DNA of 64,000 nt. Source: Hyperoplus lanceolatus. Lineage: Eukaryota; Chordata; Actinopteri; Uranoscopiformes; Ammodytidae. The translations under genes and the position numbers were made by a program. Under the pieces are notes generated by a model. That model made no database searches. It had not been told where the DNA came from and worked only from the letters and a program-made list of their open reading frames with translations. The DNA lies in NCBI GenBank assembly GCA_026929865.2, contig CM049408.1:2947501-3011500 (forward strand), given 5' to 3'. Shown piece after piece: positions 39,589 through 52,686 of this stretch. How positions within the stretch are numbered: position 1 is the stretch's first letter; each line of letters opens with the position of its first letter.

Positions 39589-40727
39589 CAGTTTTTTTCG
39601 ATCGCTAAACCACAGTGGGCACAACTGTAGCTCAATGTGCAAAATTTTAACTACAGTCTGCACTACCAACAGTCATTGGAGCTGAACAGTTCACTTCACC
39701 TGCAAAATAGGCTCAGTGCAGCAAACACTATGAATTGTCCTCACTGAGATAACACACACTGTCAGTCAGAATATGCTCCGAGTACAAACACTAGCATCAA
39801 ACCCCAATACACAAATTACAAACTTTTAATATTTACAGTTTGAATAATTTGAGTTATTTCACACAAATTACATAATATTTTCTTTGATGAAAGGGTTAAA
39901 TTCTTTCACATGAAATTGTTTATTTTATAACATACCAGTTTTTTTAGGAAAACAAAAATAAATGAAAATCTGAAGTTTGCTTCAATAGAGACACATTTTG
40001 TATATTTTATTGAAAACATTTCCAAATGTAGTATTTATCTGTGTAAATATTCTATAATTGTAATACAGAAATCTATCCTGTAATGTTGTCATTTACTGTA
40101 AGGAAAGGCAACTCTAAGCTGTTTGTTTGCTGGAAAATTCATATTACAGATGCGACTTTAGATTTTTGCAGATTGGGTTGCACTCTCAACCCTGCCTCTC
40201 TCAATGAGAGACCATGATTCACAACAGGGTCTATCAGTGTAGCCCTTACTGTATTTCATCAGACATTACAGCTCTATGTCTTCCTCCACACATCCACACT
40301 CTCACTGCCACTCTTCTCCCTCCAACAACCTGTCTTCATTGGTCCATTTCCAAAAAAATATTTATTTTTGAGCTTTCCCTTTATACTGTATATTTTCACT
40401 AACAAGTCTAAAACAAGACATCTTAGTGTTTCAGTTGAAATTGCAATCTGCAGTGTTTGAAATGCACTCATTCTGTTTTGAATGTGTGGTTTACAGTTGT
40501 GGCAGTAGTGTGTTAGTGTTTGAAAAAAAGGGCTGGAAATCCACAGTGTTGTGCAGGCTGTGGTTAAGCCATGAGATAGGTGTGTAGAGTTTTGAAAATT
40601 GTGTTTAATCAATGAAAAATGATCTAGAGTTTGGTCTGAATGAACCGCTGCTGTGCATAGTGTAGTTAGAGTTTTGCACTTGTTGTTCCAGTTGTACCCA
40701 CTGTGGTTTAGCAATCGAAAAAAACTG
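39589..40727. mobile_element. TA-flanked inverted-repeat DNA element (1139 bp)
   Basis: Ends CAGTTTTTTTCGATCGCTAA and GCAATCGAAAAAAACTG; the inverted repeat extends about 50 bp (ACCACAGTGGGCACAACTG against CAGTTGTACCCACTGTGGT). TA flanks at 39587-39588 and 40728-40729. The frame at 40274-40714 has no transposase motif. Tc1/mariner-like by target, non-autonomous. Confidence 0.85.
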
Positions 40728-40786
40728 TAAAAAAAATCATCTCAAACCAATACAGCTGATTTAGAAGGGGGTGATTGTTACGGCTA

Positions 40787-40808
40787 ACACACACACACAC
40801 ACACACAC
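40787..40808. repeat. (CA)n microsatellite
   Basis: About eleven CA units directly before a hAT element. Confidence 0.9.
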
Positions 40809-41127
40809 CTTAACCCAGTGGTTCCCAACCTTTTTTGGGCTATGACACCATTTTGACATCAAACATTTCTGGGGACCCCAGAGAATTTTTTTTCTTTAAT
40901 TAGTTTGTTATACTGTGTTTCCATATTAGCGCAAAAATTGATTAAGGCTAAATCAACTGTGTCCATGTGAGCTATTTAGTACTTTTTTCTTGAATAATTT
41001 TTGGAAGCACAGAATTACCAAAAAGCAGGAAGTAGAGGTTTAAAAAATCCAGTCAGCTTCCGGAATTTTGAAAATAATTCCTTATCCTGAAGCTCCTTCT
41101 CTCTTTGAAGTCTTTTTTAATGACTCA

Positions 41128-41307
41128 ATAGGCCCCTGATCTTTGTGGCCCCGAACAACATTATTTAAAAAGTAACTACAATTTACTGCCACATGATAGG
41201 CCCCTGATCTCTGTACGCCCCCCTCTACTAAGATCAGGGGCCTATCATGAGCCAGTCAATTTCTTTTTAAATAATATGATTTGGGTTCTTCAAAGATCAG
41301 GGGCCAG
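41128..41307. repeat. Palindromic repeat built on GATCAGGGGCC
   Basis: AATAGGCCCCTGATCTTTG at the left and CAAAGATCAGGGGCC at the right, with a second GATAGGCCCCTGATCTC / AGATCAGGGGCCTATC pair in the middle. Four copies of the same 11-base core in alternating orientation. Confidence 0.75.
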
Positions 41308-41309
41308 TA

Positions 41310-42300
41310 GGGGAGAACGGGGTAAGTAGGCACACTTTTTACTCTAGTGAGAATTGCTCATCACCTAAACATCTTTCAATAGTCATTCCTACATTAAATT
41401 GAAGCTTAAGGTGTTGGCTTGAAATGTGTACCCCTCACTTTTTCTATCTTATTGTAATCAAGAAGAAATTAATCATCAAAGACACCCTTACACATTGTGA
41501 CAACCATCCCCATCATGGGGTCGGTTGCCACACACTATGGGGTTGTTTGTCACAATGTTATCTTAATGGGAATAATCTTAAAAAGAAGGCAAGAAAGCAG
41601 AACTAAATTTGAAAGTTTAATTGCATTGTCAAGTTGACAAATAGGCCTACATAACTTACTGTAGCCTTGCCAGCTGGTCTAGTTTGGGATGCACTGGGTT
41701 GTTTTGATTTTGTTGCCCTTTTTTCTTTTGCATGCTAGCTGCCTTTTCCTGCTCTATTCTCTCCTTCTCTGGGGTGTCAGTGAGGATACAGCTTGACAAT
41801 TTCTTTCGTTATCGGGTTCCTTTTCTGGCTGCAGCCTTTGGATAACATGTGACAACCAACCCCCCAAAAAATGTGACGACCAACCCCAACTTGTATTTCT
41901 TGCTAGCATCAAGGCCAACAACCATCTGGCAACTAATTAGTTTTTTGGGGCGGGGGGGGGGGGGGGGGGGGCGGGGGCGGGATTAGCTTGCTAACCACAA
42001 TCTAAACTATAGTTTACCCTTCACACTTTTTATGGGTAACAAGTGTTTTGTAATAAACCCATTGTGTAAAAGCCTAGAAGAAAAATACTGAGGAGCTAAA
42101 TATTTTCAATTTGACATGAAAAACACAAACAGTCCTCTCACCTCGAATTCAGCAGTCTAACTCCAAGAAAGACTATGTAGGTGACCTCTGATCCCAATTC
42201 TGGATATTTACATACCAAAATTTCACAGACAGCGCCTTCTGGTTCCGAGCCATAACAATTGTGACAACCAACCCGTGTGACATTTTACCCCATTCTCCCC
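41310..42300. mobile_element. TA-flanked MITE with GGGGAGAACGGGG ends
   Basis: Ends GGGGAGAACGGGGTAA and TTACCCCATTCTCCCC; TA at 41308-41309 and 42301-42302. The motif GTGACAACCAACCC recurs inside in both orientations. A G-run of more than 20 lies at about 41950-41971. No transposase. Confidence 0.75.
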
Positions 42301-42420
42301 TATATTGAGCCAGGATTTTTTTTTCACTCATTTCTACTAGCTTTTCAGGCGACCCCATTTAAATTCCAGGCGACCCCACATGGGGTCGCGACCCACAGGT
42401 TGGGAAATGCTGCCTTAAGC

Positions 42421-43412
42421 TATTGTTAATTATCTTCTATCTCTTAAATCTTTTGAAGTAGCAATATCATATCAAATATCATTTATATATTTATTTCCCA
42501 AATTGTAGATACAACAGCATGTTGTTAAATGTTTTCTTTATTTACTATGAGGACCTATCTTTTTTTTTTGGTGCTATTGCACTCATAGCACACATTGGCT
42601 CTCAGCTAACATAAGCTAACATAAATCAGTTTTTCTTATTTAATTCTTATTAAATGACCTGATGACATACACTTTTGGCTCAACATTTATTAGTTTTTGT
42701 CGGTAACACCCAAATATTTGGGCCGATATTCAAATAAAATAAAGGAAAACGGTTTAATACCAAAAAAACACTCAAACTGCCCAATGAAACAGTTAATGTT
42801 GCAGGTTTTATAGACCGCTACACAGAAACGTTTTGAGGGAAAAAAATTAATGGGACAGACACAACCCCTAAGCGTTCATTTTCTTATTTGGGATATTGCT
42901 GCATACTCATACATACTAGGCACAATGTCTGAAAATGTACCGTTCTTAAGGTTTTGTACATGAAAGTATTTGTGTCACACTACTTGAGGGAAACACACAC
43001 TGTTCTCCTGTGTCTCTCATTGTGTTTTGTATTTCTACATAGAGAGGAAAGGTTTTTATCACCATGGCTCACAATATAGGGCGGCAGCCATAATCATCTT
43101 TTCATGAGTTATCTCTACAGAGCTTAAAATGATACAAAAGTACCATCTCTCCTTACTCTTGACCAAGGTTTTTTTTTAGCAGCCTATACATAGGATATAC
43201 TGTAGGACACAGACTCTGGTGCCCTGTGGTTTGTATGTCCACTGTGACCTGCTCCATATACACTCATTGCATGACAAAATGTTGCCATTTTACAATCACC
43301 TTCCCTTTCGGAATTCCATAGTAGCACATTAACTCAAATTATGGGACACAGCTTGATGAAAAAAAAAAATCTTCTCCACAAAAGTTGAGATATTTAATCA
43401 GAAATTTAAACA
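42421..43412. other. AT-rich non-coding, nothing recognised
   Basis: Short frames only; no repeat ends seen. Confidence 0.6.
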
Positions 43413-43416
43413 TTAA

Positions 43417-43887
43417 GGGATAGATCAACATTTTAAATTGTTGCCCCACTCACCGGCTTTAGGGAAGGTGACAGAAATCGTTCCTGTCACTGTGCATGCA
43501 TTTTTGATATAGAAATGGGCAAAGGTCTCTCATCCAGGCTTAGCTCAAACACTGGTAGTCAAGGGGAGCAGGTCAAAATATACACTACTACAACATCACT
43601 AAACTGTGTGCTTGTTGGGACTTGTTTATTTACATCGTTATGTTGCGCTTTATATTTGAACCACGTTATGTCATTTTAAAATGATATACTGGAGGGAAAC
43701 CAGGAAGTGCCTGTGAGGGTCATGTATTTATTTGATTCTAAAATAAAATAACGTCTAGAAATATAGAGTGTAAAACATAACATGATAGAAAAGGGGACAA
43801 AACAAGCCCCAACAAGCACACAGGAGCGTTTATTGATGTTGTAAAGTTTATCTATTTTTTTTAATAAAAATAATTTAAACTGTTCCT
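43417..43887. mobile_element. TTAA-type element, relative of 11506-12293
   Basis: Flanked by TTAA (43413-43416 and 43888-43891). Shares GACAGAAATCGTTCCTGTCA, TGTTGGGACT, GTTATGTTGCGCT and AGGAGCGTTTATTGATG with the 11506 copy but lacks its nested repeat, which confirms that the repeat there is a later insertion. Confidence 0.8.
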
Positions 43888-43891
43888 TTAA

Positions 43892-46800
43892 ACTGAGCAT
43901 CCTCTCTAGGCATTAAGGGCGCACTCACACTAGGGCCGCTGTTTCGTGCCCGAGCTCATTTGCATACTAAAGTCTAGAACGTTTGGCTAGTGTGACCACG
44001 CCATCCGTATTCCAGCACGGAACACCCCCTTGTCCACAGCACACTTGGGAGAGGTGTGCCAGAGAGAACGGCACGGATGCTAATGAGATGACACGCGCAC
44101 ACGCATGGATACGCAACCTGAGCTGGCTGACGTAGTCCATGCGCCACCCTTTCTCCCCACAATAATTGTAGACAATGGCGGCAAGAGCTTCACGAGTGGG
44201 ATTGGTGCGATCGCGAAGTGGAGTGTTTGCTTGAAATTTGGGCCGGCGACAGTATTCAGTCACAGCCATGGTCGCAGCTGGATAAGACCCACAAAAATTC
44301 TGAGGTGTGTAACTGGAACGCACCATCAGAAGCCGGCTCATGACACACGTGACGACCAAACGTTATGCGATTGGTTGGCTAATCCAGAGTGGCACTGGGC
44401 AGATCCAATAGTTTTAAACTTCAACAGACACCCGCCTCCATGTGAGTGAACGTTTGCCAATTACAGCACTTCCAGACCTTCTGTAGAAATGAAATGAAGT
44501 ACGATGGTCTGGTTGGACCAGGCTAGGTGTTTCTAGGATCAGCCATTTGACACGGATTCTCGGAGTACAAAGAATGACCTCAACTGTTGATCTTTGTAAA
44601 CACTTTTGCAAAAGAAAGCATTTTTTGATCAATGATTGGTGACAGATATTATAATGAGAGGAGAAATGATTAGGCATGGATTAGTGGGGGACGAGGGGGG
44701 GGAGAGGGCATGGTAACATTAGGCTTCTAAGGTGACTTTTGAAAAACCGATTAGTGCATGGAGCAGATCAGGCTCTCTGAGATTTGGCACCAACACAAAC
44801 CATATGAACACACACACCATACCTATTAATTCCTTGTATGTACAGCGGTGATTTATTAAGTGCTTCACTTGCACTGCGCCGCTGAGATCCTCAAAAGCCC
44901 AAAGCCACAGTCATTAATCTTTTTTTTTTCAGCAGCAGCAGTAATTTTCTATTTCACAAATTTAATAAAAAAAAATTCTGAACGGCTTATTTCTTTGACC
45001 TTTTTATGCACAGTTCCCAGCACTTGGAAAAACAAAGGTGGAGTCCAAGAAAAATTAGGTATTGAGTTAACTTTCAGAGTAGATAAATCTTTGTGCTTTT
45101 TTTTTATTCATGTTGTTTTTTTATTGTGTCTCTCCTGCAGTCTGACATTGAGTGGGCGAGCTGCTCTTACGTAAGCCCAGCTGATGATGCAGAGGCCTGA
45201 TTTATTTACTCTTTTTCTACCAAATACCTCCACATCTTAGTACAGTATTGCAGCCTGTGCGCGTGTGTGTGGGTGTGTGTGTCTGTGTGTGTGCGCGTAT
45301 GCCTGTTTGTGCGCGCATGCTTGTGTGTGTGTGTGCGTATGCATGTGTGTGTGTGTGTGTTTGTGCGCATATGTCTGTGTGTGTGTGTCTGTGTGTGTGG
45401 GCGGGTAGGATGTCTCTGAATGATGCTGTTAGTGTTTGGGGGTCTGGACAGCCTTAGCAGTGCTGGCTTTTTGGCGTGTAGACTGACAGCTCTTTGGGTG
45501 GATTCCCTCTCTATAGATAGACAGGGGTGTTGGCTGCTTTGTGGTCCACGGCCAGAAACATTTCAGAAAAACGGCCTCCCTCATCACATGCCGGCCCGGG
45601 CCAGCCAGTCATAAACGGAAAAAGGCCTAAGACAAATAACGCATATTTTTACAAAACGTAAACTTCCCCCTATATCATTACCATATTTCACTGGGATGAC
45701 GCGTGGTTTTGAAAGTTTGTTTTATTTATGTTTTGTTCTGTGTCCACAACTATCTTCTTGTCCAGACAGCATGAGCCTTGAGGCCGCATTAGGGCTGGAT
45801 ACTGTACAGATATGCACTCATGAATGCATGTACAAATACAAACTGCAGAGGGATACCAAAGGCCATTTAGATTAGCCAACACGTGTATGGAGCTGCCTGT
45901 TAACTTCAAGGGGCTATTATATACTTATTTATGGGACCATTTTACTTGACAAATGCATCTAAAACATCATCTCAAATATATACTCAACTGTGATTTCCAT
46001 CTACATGTTAGTATTCCGTGCTCCAAAACCCTAATTACAAAATAATTGGACCATAGAAATGAGTACAAAATCCACACTTCATCCAATTTTATTTTCAACT
46101 GTAGATGTGTATTTACCAATGTTTTGAGCTATACCGTATTATGGCAGAGAAATCATCAGTCAGTTTCCTGGCCGTGACCGTATAAATTGGAATATTTGAT
46201 AACTTTATTTGGAGTCCTTGTGCAAATATTATTACCAGAGCGGAAACATAAAGATGCACATGTCCCATCCTACACAATTACAAACTCTTTCCAGCAGCAT
46301 TTTTTGAGCAGCAGCTGTGCCCCATGCTTCACAAACAGCAGGAGCGTAAGGATTCCTTTTATTGGGCCGAGTTAGCGCCAAGCTAAAAGCTCTTAACTAC
46401 TGTAATGTTCTTTCTGACCAGCCATGTAATTACACTGCCTGTCAGCACACAAATCACAGCACACCCGTCATCTGCTGACTTCAATTAGACTGCCCCCCCT
46501 CATTTACACAAACACACACACACACACACACACATCTGTCTCAAACCACTGCATGCTGGAGGAGGTGACCAGAAAGACCCTGACAGCACTGAGCTCCAGG
46601 GGACAAGACCTGCACTGTAAAAAAAAAAATCAAGCTACTGCTACATCAATACGCAAATGCAAGAGAGAGAGAGAGAGAGAGAGGTTCATTGAAATTGTCT
46701 GCAATATATTACCACACAGCGCTAACATAACCTTGACATTGGCAGATGACCAAACTGTTATTATAGCCCACGCAATGAAACTGAATCCCTTACCTTTTTA

Positions 46801-47398
46801 TAACTTGAAATCACATTAATTTCACAAATGAATGTGAAGTTGCTATTACTGTGTTTTATTGCATATAATGTCATTGATATATAATGAATAGATACACTTA
46901 GGGATTGTTATATATTTAAGATTTTTTTAATTAATTATTAATACATCTAAAAACTGATCAAATAACATTAGAGCATCCCTTTAATGGACGTGGACGTTTA
47001 TTTTGTACGTTTTCAGGGGTTTTCCCTCTTTTTTACCCTTCAACTACCCCTTAAACCATGGGAAAATATCTTCTACTGAAAACTATGATTTGTCATCCAT
47101 TAGACATACTTCACTATATCATAATTGTACCATTTATTGACCCCAAATTTGACTCCAATTAAAAAAAACACAAGGTCCCTTTGAAATGAAAGGATCCATG
47201 TTACTATAACCACATTAGCAATTGATTCATATCAAGGTAAATGATCTGCTCACCATTAGCAGAATGTGCCTTTCTTTTTATTTAAAAATGTACTTCCGTC
47301 TCAACGTTTGTATGCAGTTGCTCATATGTTGTACTTTCAACTGTCAGTCTGTTAACCTGTTGATGGCATGTTGGTAATATAGAAGGATTTTACTCACA
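43892..47398. other. Non-coding, mostly unrecognised
   Basis: Around 43918 GGGCGCACTCACACTAGGGC resembles a repeat terminus, but no partner end was found. Includes an imperfect (TG)n array at about 45262-45409, (AC)n at 46511-46534 and (AG)n at 46662-46683. Several short frames (for example minus 43967-44359) have no domain I recognise. Confidence 0.5.
45262..45409. repeat. (TG)n microsatellite, imperfect
   Basis: TG repeats with CG, CA and TT interruptions. Confidence 0.9.
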
Positions 47399-47884
47399 GG
47401 CTGTGTTCGGAAAGCCATACTAACGTCCTACTCATACTCATTTTGACTTCAATTTGAGTATGTGACGGTTGGGTATGCGAGAAATTCCCGGATGAGTACT
47501 AACTTCTGGGAAGATTTTGGGTATGGATCGATTGGATACTTTTCCTACTCGACTGCCCCACAATGCATCGCGTCTTTTCAAACGACAAGGAAGGTTTTTT
47601 TCAAATTCTTTATTTACAATTCTGCATTTCCTGCACAACACAGGACTGCATGTAAAAATCTAGTTCTATATCTAACCTGTGGAGGGTGGTAATACGCTAA
47701 ACAGCGTCTAAACGGCCGGAATCTTATAAGAAGAAGAAGACATTCTTTATAGCTTGAGTATACTTCAGTGTGAATGTTTCGACGCATCTCGCTTACACAT
47801 TCGATCTTTGAGTAGACAGTATGTAGTATATAGATGTTGAGTATGTAGGATGTAGGACGTTAGTATGGCTTTCCGAACACAGCC
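47399..47884. mobile_element. MITE with CTGTGTTCG ends, copy B
   Basis: Left end GGCTGTGTTCGGAAAGCCAT; right end ATGGCTTTCCGAACACAGCC. The inverted ends are better preserved than in copy A at 24837-25157. No transposase and no clear target duplication. Confidence 0.85.
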
Positions 47885-48419
47885 CCAGTGCTCCAGACAC
47901 CTTCAAATGATTCCTCCCACTTTGCAACTCTATTCTCCAAGGGGGGAAAAGCATTCTGGGATTTGTAGGAAAGTATAAATATTACAGAAACAGTTCATTT
48001 CCCCTATTTACAGTTTCAATTCCTAGACTGCATTTAACATGATCGCCTGATAGTATGTGACAGTGTCAGTGTTGAAGTATAGGTGACTTGGTTTTCCACC
48101 ACGCTGCTCTGTGTTTTTTTTTACAGTACGACTTCTATTCTGGAGTCTTCTCTTTAAAAACTGTAGGACATGTTTGCTGTGGTGGGCTCATGCCAAGACA
48201 AACATTGGGATAATCTAGATGAAGTATATACCTATGAAAACATGTGTCCACGTCCTACCGCCCTGGACAGTGTGCCACCGCAGACTGAGGGTAATTGTGG
48301 TTTTTCAATTGGTTGCTTGATGGAGAGCGTAGCGAGCGTATATATACTGGGATGAAGGTCTGACCACTTGTGACTGCCTCAGAGTGAAGTCTGAGGCTGC
48401 AGACCAGGGGAAAGGGTGT
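47885..48419. other. Non-coding, nothing recognised
   Basis: The short frame at 48170-48355 has no recognisable domain. Confidence 0.5.
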
Positions 48420-48935
48420 GGTTCAGGGCCAATGGGCCATGGAAGCCCCCTCCCTCTGGAACTCCTTACCCATTACACATTGAAGACTGTACCAACCTGG
48501 ACACATTCAAAACACTCATCAAAAGACACCTCTTCAAAATTTGAAAAAGTATGGATGCCTTTTCTCACGTATTTTGACAACATTACCCAGACTGGGTGGA
48601 TTGGGAAGAGTAGTGCCATGAGTGTTTATCCCTTGTCAGAAAGAGTGGTTTCAATTTCATTTGATTTTGTTTGTTTGTTTGTTTGTTTGTTTTTTCTTCT
48701 TCTTTTTCTTCTTCTTTTTCATTGTACTTTAGTTTTTACTTATTGTATTATTACTGCTATTACAACTATTACTTTTGTACTTTATTTAATTTATTTTTTA
48801 TTTTTTTGTGTGTTATTTATATGCATTTAATTGTACATCAGGAGGGGGATGGGGTGGGGAGAAATTGATATATTTCAATGTTGATTTTGTAATTTCTTTA
48901 TATAATGTAAAAACTCAATAAAGAGAAGTAAAAAA
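48420..48935 (+). mobile_element. LINE relic: L2-like RT tail plus an AATAAA-containing 3' end
   Basis: 48440-48545 reads like the end of an L2-type ORF2 (a LWNSL-like block followed by TFKTLIKRHLF-like residues, frame-broken). A TTTG/TTC-rich tract follows, then GTAAAAACTCAATAAAGAGA, typical of a LINE 3' end. It may be two fragments side by side. Confidence 0.55.
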
Positions 48936-49017
48936 AACACAAACCTCTTCAGAATAGCCTTCATTCCAATAATAATATAACATGTTTACATATTTACAAT
49001 CCATATTTATTTTACAT

Positions 49018-49195
49018 AATTACATTACGCCTGCTTTATATGCTGATTTTTACTGTTTCACTTACTTTTAATATACTTGTTTTTGCTTTTGTTTGAGTGT
49101 TGGCTTTATTGCTACACCTGTTTTTAATTTACTCGTGTACTCATTTTATTGTAAAATGTCATTGAGTACCTTGAAAAGCACTATATAATATGAAT
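49018..49195 (+). mobile_element. L2-like LINE 3' tail, second copy
   Basis: Closely matches 21850-22033 in gsc intron 2 (TTTGTTTGAGTGTTGGCTTT, GTACCTTGAAAAGCACTATA). Only the 3' end is present. Confidence 0.7.
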
Positions 49196-49694
49196 TATTG
49201 TTATACAGGAGGAGGAAGGCATGAAAAGAGATAAAAAAGGCCCTGAAGGGAATGTAAGATACCTGCTGATGAGTAAGAGGTGGGAAGAGTACCAAATGAG
49301 GCTGAAAAGAAACATAGAGAATTGTTGCTTATCACATATCATGCTCATTCGTAGGTTCCAAATTATAATTGTGGTTCCTACTAGAAACAGTTTTAATGGT
49401 TTAGTTTTCAGAAAACCCTTTATTTGTTATCACAGGGCCATTGCTAAATCTCCTCTTTTAAGCCTCTGTCTGAAATGCTCCGTCTCTTTTAGCCCTGAAT
49501 CTAACTGCCAGTTTGAATCAGGGGGATTCACATGTTTTTAGAAAGGTGCGGGTGGAGACAAAGATAAACTCATCATACTTTTGGAGTCTCTAGTCACACA
49601 AATTAATTGAAAAATTCATAATTCATTGGAGTGAAAACTTTGTCCTGCTGGTGGTGCCTTGTCATCAATTTCAATAACAAAATACACACGAAAT

Positions 49695-49878
49695 CACTGG
49701 AAAGAATGAGGAGGCCACTCCAAATGATCATGGTTTTTACTATGTATACTGTAGCTTCTGTATGTGTACAAGCAAAATGAACATTTGTGTTAAATTATAT
49801 ATAGACTACTGTACTGACAACATTTCCTCCCAATTCAAATTATTTTTTTTTGTCATTTAGAGCATTTCAATTGTATGT
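49695..49878. repeat. Diverged copy of the 8451-8692 MITE
   Basis: Shares AATGAACATTT, TGACAACATTTC and TGTCATTTAGAGC with 8451-8692; both termini are eroded. Confidence 0.55.
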
Positions 49879-51176
49879 AGCAATGCCGATTTAGGAAAAA
49901 ATTGGAGTGCTGTACTGGCAATCCACCCAATATCTTCGTTGGACGAAAGTGAAAGACTGACAAACCAACCAACTGATCGGTCAACCCTTGAGCCATGATA
50001 TAACCTAAAGGCATACCACTGGAAGAAAACAAAGCTGCACCTCACACCACCAATAAAACTATTACAGAATGTTGCTTTAATCCCCAAAGAAGGGGTAGTT
50101 AATGTGGTGTATCTGTTGGCTTGTTTGGTTTTCTGACTACTTCAAATTCCTAATGTACTTTGAAGCCGTGTCGCAATTGGCACACTATAAGGAAACGGTT
50201 AAGGATATCAAGAAATGGAAAATCAATATCACCTGGATGACAGTGTAAACCAACTCTAAATCTGCTTAAAAGAATTTGGATGTATCAACTATATTGATAA
50301 GGACACTGTCTGCTGGGCAGTGCAGTTTAAGAGCAGTTTGAGTTCATTTGCCCCGTGTGTCCATAATAGTTGCATTTAAAATCAAAACAAATGAAAAAAT
50401 AGGCCCTGCTTAACAAAACAGAGACGATGTCTATGAAGACTTGTTTTGCTAATTGTGATGTGGTTGTAGAGTGTAAAGGGCCCATATGGCCTGGCCCTCA
50501 GGCTTGTGTTTGGGTGTTAGGGGTGTTGGGGGGGGGGGCTTGTAGGTGTACATGATCTGCTGACCTGCAGTGGAATGTTGGCCCCAAGTTCAATCTCACC
50601 CTCGGGGGATTTCTGGGTTCTTTAGCTGTTGCTCACCTCTGTCGCCGACATTATCCAGAAAAGCCCTCACCACAGCCACCACCTCAGACTTCCAGCAGCA
50701 AGGCAGCAGCATATTTATATCACTCTGCCATGTCAACCCATCCTCCCCCACCCAACAGGCCCTGGTTCGCTCCCACAGTGGAGCGCTTGTTTCTGACCCC
50801 AGAGTGTCCCCCTCCCCACCCCCTTGTCCTCCTCCACTCTGTCTTGTATAGTTGCTGAGAGTCGAAGGGGTAAATAAAACAACGTGTGGATTAATGATCA
50901 AGTGATTTGAAAGCTGTGTTCTTCCAAGAGGCCAGAGCCAAACCGCTCTTTATTTACCCAGAAGATAAATCAAAATTATGGGCTGTATCAACAATAGTAA
51001 CTGAGCTCCCCGGAGAGAGAGAGAAAAAAAGTAAATGATAGATCATGATTGGAAAACAGTATGCTATGAAATACACTAAGTCCCCTCTGTCTAGTTATCT
51101 GATAATAGCTGCTCCGTCACACGCAACTATATGACAAACTCATTTATTCAGATGTTTTGTTAAACACCAAGAAAAA
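49879..51176. other. Non-coding, nothing recognised
   Basis: Contains a G-run at about 50528-50538. The frame at 50570-50851 is Ser/Pro-rich without a recognisable domain. Confidence 0.5.
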
Positions 51177-51360
51177 GGGGGGCTCTTGTGGTGTAGTGGT
51201 AAGAGGCTCGGCCCTGGAAGCATGCGTACCTGGATTTGAGTCCAGCCAAGGTCGTTCTCTGCATGTCATTCCCCTCTCTCTTTCCCTTTTCATATCTGTC
51301 TTTCTATCCATCAATAAAGAATGACAAATGCCAATACAAATTTTAAAAAATAAATAAGGG
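51177..51360 (+). mobile_element. tRNA-derived SINE
   Basis: Head with an A-box-like TGTAGTGGTAAGAGG (about 51192-51206) and a B-box-like GGATTTGAGTCC (51232-51243), spaced as in RNA polymerase III internal promoters. Then CTGCATGTCATTCCCC, a CT-rich part, CAATAAAGAATGACAAA and an A-rich tail: the layout of a common percomorph SINE. The B box is decayed from GGTTCRANNCC, so activity is unlikely. It is not a tRNA gene: the cloverleaf is not preserved. Confidence 0.8.
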
Positions 51361-51550
51361 AAGCCCTGTGGATTGTAATGCCTGGTATGATGAAACACAT
51401 GCTGTAATTGTTTCTATTATGATGATGTGTTTCTGGCCGGTGAACAAATGAATTCCGACTTATCAATGTAGTTTTCCTAAGCTTTCACTTGGCATGGACT
51501 GATTTGTGACCCTGACATGGACGGTGGATGAAAAGCTCTAGTAAAAGCTA

Positions 51551-51900
51551 CACTGTAAAAAGTAACCAGGATTTCACAATATTTAACTGTAAAATTTGAC
51601 AATAAATTACTGTGAAAATCACTTTACAGGCAGGTATGTTCACAATATAATACTGTAATTTCAAATGTTACTGTTATTTACTGTGATATTTGCATTACAA
51701 GGATTTCACAACATGTTACTGTAATTTTCCACAGTTAAATACTGTATTCAGACCATTTCCTGTGAAAACACAGTAATTTACGTTAACGCACTGCATTGTG
51801 GGAGGTCCCGCGACTTTTAACCGTCACCGAGCAGTTAGCTGCCATTCCGCGCCAAGTGAAGACAGAGGAGGAAGAAGCTTCAATGATAAGGTAAGTCCCT
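51551..51900 (+). repeat. CTGTAA-rich dispersed repeat with promoter-like tail
   Basis: Many ACTGTAATTT/ACTGTGAAAA motifs up to 51780, then a CpG-rich segment (GCATTGTGGGAGGTCCCGCG) and the splice-donor-like ATAAGGTAAGTCC at about 51887-51899. Resembles a widespread teleost repeat; family not identified. Confidence 0.5.
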
Positions 51901-52686
51901 CTCAGTTTTAGCATTAATAGGTGGTTAATCTTAAACTATTGCGGTTAAATGTGTTAACAGTTAGTCTGAAAATAGAATATGTAAATTTTTTCCACAATCT
52001 TTTAATTTTTTTATGAAAATGTAAATGTTTCTAAAGCCTAAAATATGCTTTTATTCCAAATATTGTTGACTTGATATACTGTTGATTTTGAAAGGACGTG
52101 GACTGATTAATCCAAATGTAAGCACACTCTTACGGAAAATATTGAACTTCGAATGGATATCAATGTAAAATGTGTCTAGTGTTTAGAAAAAAGTGTAAAT
52201 GTGGTGTTTTCCTCTTCAATTAATTAATCAGCTCGCTAAACTGCGTCCCACTAATATGATGTCACTAGTTACTTTGCTGCCCCGGCCAATGCCTATCTAT
52301 GGCTCTGATCCATAGACTGTATATATTCTTTCCTTGCAGCATAAACCCTGTCTACCATGTAAAGGTGCTAACGAGCCAGATCTAGCTGTTGGACGTCTAG
52401 GCTACATTTATTTGGTCCATGTTGTTGTTATAATGGCCGATCTGTTTATTCTGTTGTCTCTCATGGTTTTGAAATGACAGTGATGTATTTCCTATTCGCC
52501 AATCTTTGCAGATAGAATAAGAATTTTAAACTAGAAAATTCTGCAGACATTTTAAAAGTGCAAGACCCCCGCCGCCGACCGTCAGCCCCGCATTCGCGGT
52601 TAGAGGTGACCTTGGATGAAATTAAAACCCAACTACTAAACATTCTACGCAGAGGGAGGGATGGGTGGGGCAGAGACAGCTGAGCT
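51901..52686. other. Non-coding, nothing recognised
   Basis: Only short frames. Confidence 0.5.

Larger units (their letters stand above)
40816..42412. mobile_element. Non-autonomous hAT element with nested inserts
   Basis: Ends CAGTGGTTCCCAACCTTTTT and AGGTTGGGAAATGCTG are the classic hAT pattern; the duplication CCTTAACC/CCTTAAGC (40808-40815, 42413-42420) differs at one base. It carries at least two further elements: an inverted-repeat segment at about 41128-41307 and a TA-flanked one at 41310-42300. No transposase. Confidence 0.85.

Noticed and set aside
43967-44359. 130-codon minus-strand frame
   Set aside because: Next to repeat-like sequence (GGGCGCACTCACACTAGG); overlapping frames on the other strand are equally open, and no family is recognised.
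50570-50851. 93-codon Ser/Pro-rich frame
   Set aside because: Composition follows the local CT-rich sequence; no domain, and an overlapping minus-strand frame is equally long.
51177-51250. Possible tRNA gene
   Set aside because: A- and B-box-like motifs are present but the acceptor stem and cloverleaf do not form, and the downstream part and A-rich tail identify a SINE.
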